64,000 nt of DNA from JAWKJY01 sp041393535 (GTDB taxonomy: Bacteria > Actinomycetota > Thermoleophilia > Gaiellales > Gaiellaceae), in NCBI GenBank assembly GCA_041393535.1, contig JAWKJY010000011.1, positions 1-64,000 of the forward strand, in the 5' to 3' direction. The number at the start of each line of letters is the position of its first letter. Positions within the stretch are counted from its first letter, which is position 1. Position numbers and translations under genes: made by a program. This document shows, one piece after another, positions 61,313 through 64,000 of this stretch. The notes under the pieces were generated by a model. That model ran no database searches. It was not told the origin of the DNA and saw nothing but the letters and a program-made list of their open reading frames with translations.

Positions 61313-61684
61313 GTGGGCGCACCGCAGCCACCGCTCGCGCAGGTGGAGACCTCGATCGACGACGACGTGGTGGTCGCGCGGGTCGTCGGCGAGGTCGACA
61401 TGTCGAACGCGATCGAGGTGCAGGATCGTCTCCTCGGCGCCGTCCCGGCCTCCGCCCACGGGCTCGCGATCGACCTCGCGGAGCTCGCCTACCTCGACTC
61501 GGCCGGCGTGCGGCTGCTCTTCGAGCTGCAGGAGCGGCTGTCGCGGCGCGGCCAGGGACTGCGTCTCGCCGTGCCCGCCGGATCGCACGTGCGCCGCGTG
61601 CTGCTCCTGACGCGGCTGGACACGCTCGTCGCCCTCGACGAGGACGTCGCCGCGTCGATCGCGGCGATCCGCTCGTCCGTCTAG
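61313..61684 (+). CDS. RsbV-type antagonist partnered with the second SpoIIE phosphatase
   Basis: A 123-residue STAS protein from GTG 61313, 10 bases after the phosphatase stop. IDDDVVVARVVGEVDMSNAI and LAYLDSAGVRLLFELQERLS give the DSAG phosphorylation site. Its TAG shares the four bases CTAG with the stop of the convergent MMPL gene. Typical size. Confidence 0.9.
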   Translation: MGAPQPPLAQVETSIDDDVVVARVVGEVDMSNAIEVQDRLLGAVPASAHGLAIDLAELAYLDSAGVRLLFELQERLSRRGQGLRLAVPAGSHVRRVLLLTRLDTLVALDEDVAASIAAIRSSV

Positions 61685-63924
61685 CGCCCGGGCGGCTGGA
61701 CGGGCTCGCGCGCGCGACGCCGCAGGGCGCGCCGGCGCCGTGCGGGCTCGGCCGGCGCCTCCTCGAGGCCGGCGCGCAGCAGCCGGCGGCCGCCGGGCCA
61801 CCAGCTCGCCTCGCCCACCAGCGTGACGAGCGACGGGACGAGCAGCGTCCGCACGAGGAAGGTGTCGACGAGGATGCCGACGCCCATCGCGAACGCGAGC
61901 TGGCGGAACGCGTCGAGCGGGACGATCGCCAGCAGCCCGAAGCTTGCCGCCAGCGCCCCGCCGGCGACGGTGATCGCGTGGGACGCCCGCGGGACCGCGT
62001 CCCGGATCGCCTCGCCGAGCGGGGCGCCGCGCGCGCGGGCCCAGATCCGACCGACGACGAAGAGGTTGTAGTCGCAGCCGAGCGAGAGCAGCAGCACCGC
62101 GGTCGCGAACGGGACGTAGTACGCGAGCCCGTCGTGCCCGAGGAGGTCGTCGAAGACGAGCTTCGTCAGGCCGAGCGAGGCCGCGAGCGCCAGCAGGCTG
62201 GCGGCGGCGAGGTAGAGCGGCGCGACGAGCGAGCGCAGGAAGGCCGCGAGCAGCAGGACGTTCACGAGCAGGGCGACGCCCACGATCAGCTTCAGGTCGT
62301 CGACGAGCCCGTCGATCGTCTCGGCCGCGAGCGCCGTGTCGCCGGCGATCGCCGGGCGGGCGGCGCGCAGGCCGGCCTGCTCGACGAGCCCCGGCAGGTC
62401 GCGCTCGAGCCCGCGGATCCGATCGAGGGCCTCGGCGCCGAGCGGCGGGGCGTCGAGCACGACGACGAGCCGCGCTCCCGTCCCGTCTGGCGTGACGAAC
62501 GGGGACCGGTCGGGCGACGGCAGGCCGTCGATCGGGCCGACGACGCCCGCCACCCCGGGCTCGCGGGCGATCAGCCCCTCGAGCCGCTCGAGCGCGGGGC
62601 CCTGCCGGTGCAGCCCCGTCCCCTCGAGGGTGACGAGCGAGGGCGCGACCGCGCCCGGCGCGAGCGCCAGGCTGGCCGCGGCCGCGGCGCGCTTCGGCGC
62701 GGCGTCGTCGGGCAGCCCGGCAGCGGACGGCAGCCCGAGCCGCGCGCCGAGCAGCCCGAGCGCGAGCGCGACCAGACCGGCGACGGCGAGCGCGGCGAGC
62801 CCGGCGGCGGACGCCCGACGGCTCGCGAGGGCGGCGAGCCGCGTCGTCAGCCGGCCGCCGGCGATTCGATCCTCCTGGAGGATCGGGGGCCCACCGAGCG
62901 ACGGCCAGAACGCCGCGCGGCCGAGCAGCGCCGTCGCCGCCGGGACGAAGGTCAGCGAGACGAGCAGGCCGACGACGACGGCGATCGCGAGCGCGGGCCC
63001 GAGGGCGCGGAAGAAGTCGAGGCCCCCGAGGGTCAGCGCGATCCCGCCGAGCCCGACGATGATCCCGGCGGCGGCGACCGTCGCGCCGACGCGGCACAGC
63101 CCGGCCGCCACCGCATCCCGGGCCCGCGCCCCGCCGCCGAGCTCCCGCCGGGCGCTCGCCAGGACGAAGACGGCGTAGTCGGTGACGAGGCCGAGCAGGA
63201 GGACGACGACGACGGGCTCCGCCTCCGTCGGCACGGGCTTGTCGACCGCGTTCCCGAGAGTCGTCGCGAGACGGACGGAGACGAGGTACGCGATCGCGGC
63301 GGCCGCGAGCGTGATCAGGGGTGGGCCGAGCGCGCGGAAGCTGAGCGCGAGGACGAGGGCGATCAGCGCGACCGTCGCGATCTCGACGAACGGCAGCGCG
63401 TCGTGGATCGCGTTCCACTCGGCGAGGCCGACCGGCGAGATCCCCGTCGTGCCGACGACGTGGTCGTCCGGCTGCGCGTCGGCGACGTAGCGCTGCGCCG
63501 CGCCCCGCTCCTGCTCGAGCGTCAGCCCGGGCCGGAAGGCGAGGTACGTGAGCACCGCCGTGCCCCGCTCGCCCGCCCAGGCGAGCGGCAGGTGGTTCGC
63601 GACCGGCAGTGCGGCGACCACGTCCTGCTCGCGCCCTGTCGCCGCGCGCGCGGCCCGGTCGATCGCCCGCGCGACGGCCTCGTCGGTCAGCCCGTCGGGG
63701 CTGCGCTGCACCAGCAGGGTGCGCGCGAGCAGCGGGTAGCCGAACCGCTCGGCATCCGCCCGCTCGGCGAGGAGCGCCTTCGCGTCGCGGGCGACGAGGC
63801 CGCCGATCGGCGCGGAGCCGGGCGGCGGCGCGGCCGGCAGCAGGAGGGCGGCGCAGAGCGCGATGGCGATCCAGCCGAGCACGACCGGAACGCGCAGGCG
63901 GACGACGAGCCGGGCGAGCCTCAC
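61681..63924 (-). CDS. MMPL-family RND-type lipid/drug transporter
   Basis: A 747-residue membrane protein from GTG 63924. A first helix (VVLGWIAIALCAALLLPA) is followed by a large extracytoplasmic loop. A helix bundle comes next (VEIATVALIALVLALSFRAL, GLVTDYAVFVLASARRELGG with the conserved Asp-Tyr). The second half repeats it (LLVNVLLLAAFLRSLVAPLY, LLSLGCDYNLFVVGRIWARA), giving the double MMPL domain layout with 11-12 helices. Such proteins export lipids or toxins using the proton gradient. It overlaps the upstream gene by GTGA; the C-terminus is basic. Confidence 0.92.
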   Translation of the reverse strand: MRLARLVVRLRVPVVLGWIAIALCAALLLPAAPPPGSAPIGGLVARDAKALLAERADAERFGYPLLARTLLVQRSPDGLTDEAVARAIDRAARAATGREQDVVAALPVANHLPLAWAGERGTAVLTYLAFRPGLTLEQERGAAQRYVADAQPDDHVVGTTGISPVGLAEWNAIHDALPFVEIATVALIALVLALSFRALGPPLITLAAAAIAYLVSVRLATTLGNAVDKPVPTEAEPVVVVLLLGLVTDYAVFVLASARRELGGGARARDAVAAGLCRVGATVAAAGIIVGLGGIALTLGGLDFFRALGPALAIAVVVGLLVSLTFVPAATALLGRAAFWPSLGGPPILQEDRIAGGRLTTRLAALASRRASAAGLAALAVAGLVALALGLLGARLGLPSAAGLPDDAAPKRAAAAASLALAPGAVAPSLVTLEGTGLHRQGPALERLEGLIAREPGVAGVVGPIDGLPSPDRSPFVTPDGTGARLVVVLDAPPLGAEALDRIRGLERDLPGLVEQAGLRAARPAIAGDTALAAETIDGLVDDLKLIVGVALLVNVLLLAAFLRSLVAPLYLAAASLLALAASLGLTKLVFDDLLGHDGLAYYVPFATAVLLLSLGCDYNLFVVGRIWARARGAPLGEAIRDAVPRASHAITVAGGALAASFGLLAIVPLDAFRQLAFAMGVGILVDTFLVRTLLVPSLVTLVGEASWWPGGRRLLRAGLEEAPAEPARRRRALRRRAREPVQPPGR

Positions 63925-64000
63925 GGCGGCGTCCCCGGGCTGCGCGGGTCCGTCGCGTCCGCGAGCCAGCGGACGAGCCCGGCGATGCCCTCGCGCGCCG
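63921..64000 (-). CDS. C-terminal end of an unidentified gene upstream of the MMPL gene (cut by window edge)
   Basis: The frame ends AREGIAGLVRWLADATDPRS before TGA, which overlaps the MMPL start (GTGA). The ending would suit a small regulator (a MarR-type regulator often precedes MMPL transporters), but only 25 residues are visible. Confidence 0.45.
   Translation of the reverse strand, partial: AREGIAGLVRWLADATDPRSPGTPP

Noticed and set aside
57352..61401. A 1,349-codon open frame on the minus strand opposite the second SpoIIE gene
   Set aside because: It mirrors a clear PAS-GAF-SpoIIE gene. Its translation is Arg/Asp/Val-rich with no domain, which is usual for antisense frames in very GC-rich coding DNA.
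61681..61684. Overlap of convergent stop codons (CTAG) between rsbV and the MMPL gene
   Set aside because: CTAG is self-complementary and can serve both strands as a stop by chance; no functional claim is justified.
1..64000. CRISPR arrays and tRNA or rRNA genes
   Set aside because: No regularly spaced direct repeats were seen, and no cloverleaf with a GGTTCGAATCC-type T-arm or rRNA-like stretch was recognised on either strand. A covariance scan could not be run.

Overview
The window is very GC-rich, with GTG and TTG starts, overlapping ATGA/GTGA start-stop junctions and an actinobacterial-style gene set (serine-phosphatase/anti-sigma partner switching, excalibur-like and lamin-tail secreted proteins, polyphosphate-glucokinase-like ROK kinase). 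It fits an uncultured actinobacterium, perhaps class Thermoleophilia; that placement is inferred from gene style, not tested.

Layout. (1) 1-21.5 kb is accessory sequence: short secreted or membrane proteins, small zinc ribbons, one IS481-type insertion sequence (5.0-6.1 kb), and many broken genes (LEM-3-like GIY-YIG nuclease, lamin-tail-domain protein, PQQ-type beta-propeller, a phage small-terminase-like gene, two different wrecks of one zinc-ribbon gene). It also holds an Lsr2-like mini-protein (9.8 kb), a two-gene nuclease cassette (16.9-19.6 kb) and a four-gene translationally coupled operon with DUF3467 and DUF7689-type proteins (19.7-21.1 kb). (2) 21.5-35.4 kb looks phage-derived. A minus-strand run encodes tail or fibre, small-terminase-like, very large internal-virion-like and low-complexity virion-associated proteins, headed by a ribbon-helix-helix regulator. 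A divergent plus-strand operon encodes a zinc ribbon, an ArdC-type antirestriction protein and a serine recombinase. No capsid, portal or large terminase is in view. (3) At about 35.36 kb this DNA abuts comEC, whose reading frame stops after the N-terminal part, so the accessory block appears to have been inserted into the competence channel gene. (4) 35.4-64 kb is chromosomal: comEA, leuS, plsC, a coiled-coil protein, a cupin, a ROK glucokinase, then a long general-stress cluster.

The stress cluster (43.4-61.7 kb) holds anti-sigma kinases of the RsbW type (43.4 and 47.4 kb, plus a degenerate one at 46.2 kb), a SigB/F/G-type sigma gene carrying a one-base frameshift (46.6 kb), three RsbV-type antagonists (48.8, 52.1, 61.3 kb), two large PAS/GAF/SpoIIE-phosphatase proteins that end in their own RsbW-like kinase domain (52.4-55.6 and 57.8-61.3 kb), a primary-type sigma-70 factor (56.0 kb), a CBS-pair protein and small zinc-ribbon, PRC-barrel and thioredoxin-fold proteins. 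Sensor phosphatases would dephosphorylate RsbV proteins, which then sequester RsbW kinases and free sigma factor.

Two features need care. Many frameshifts, including the one in the sigma gene, are single-base losses in short G or C runs, so some broken genes may be assembly errors. Three related repeats of about 105 bp sit in the three long convergent spacers of the stress cluster.
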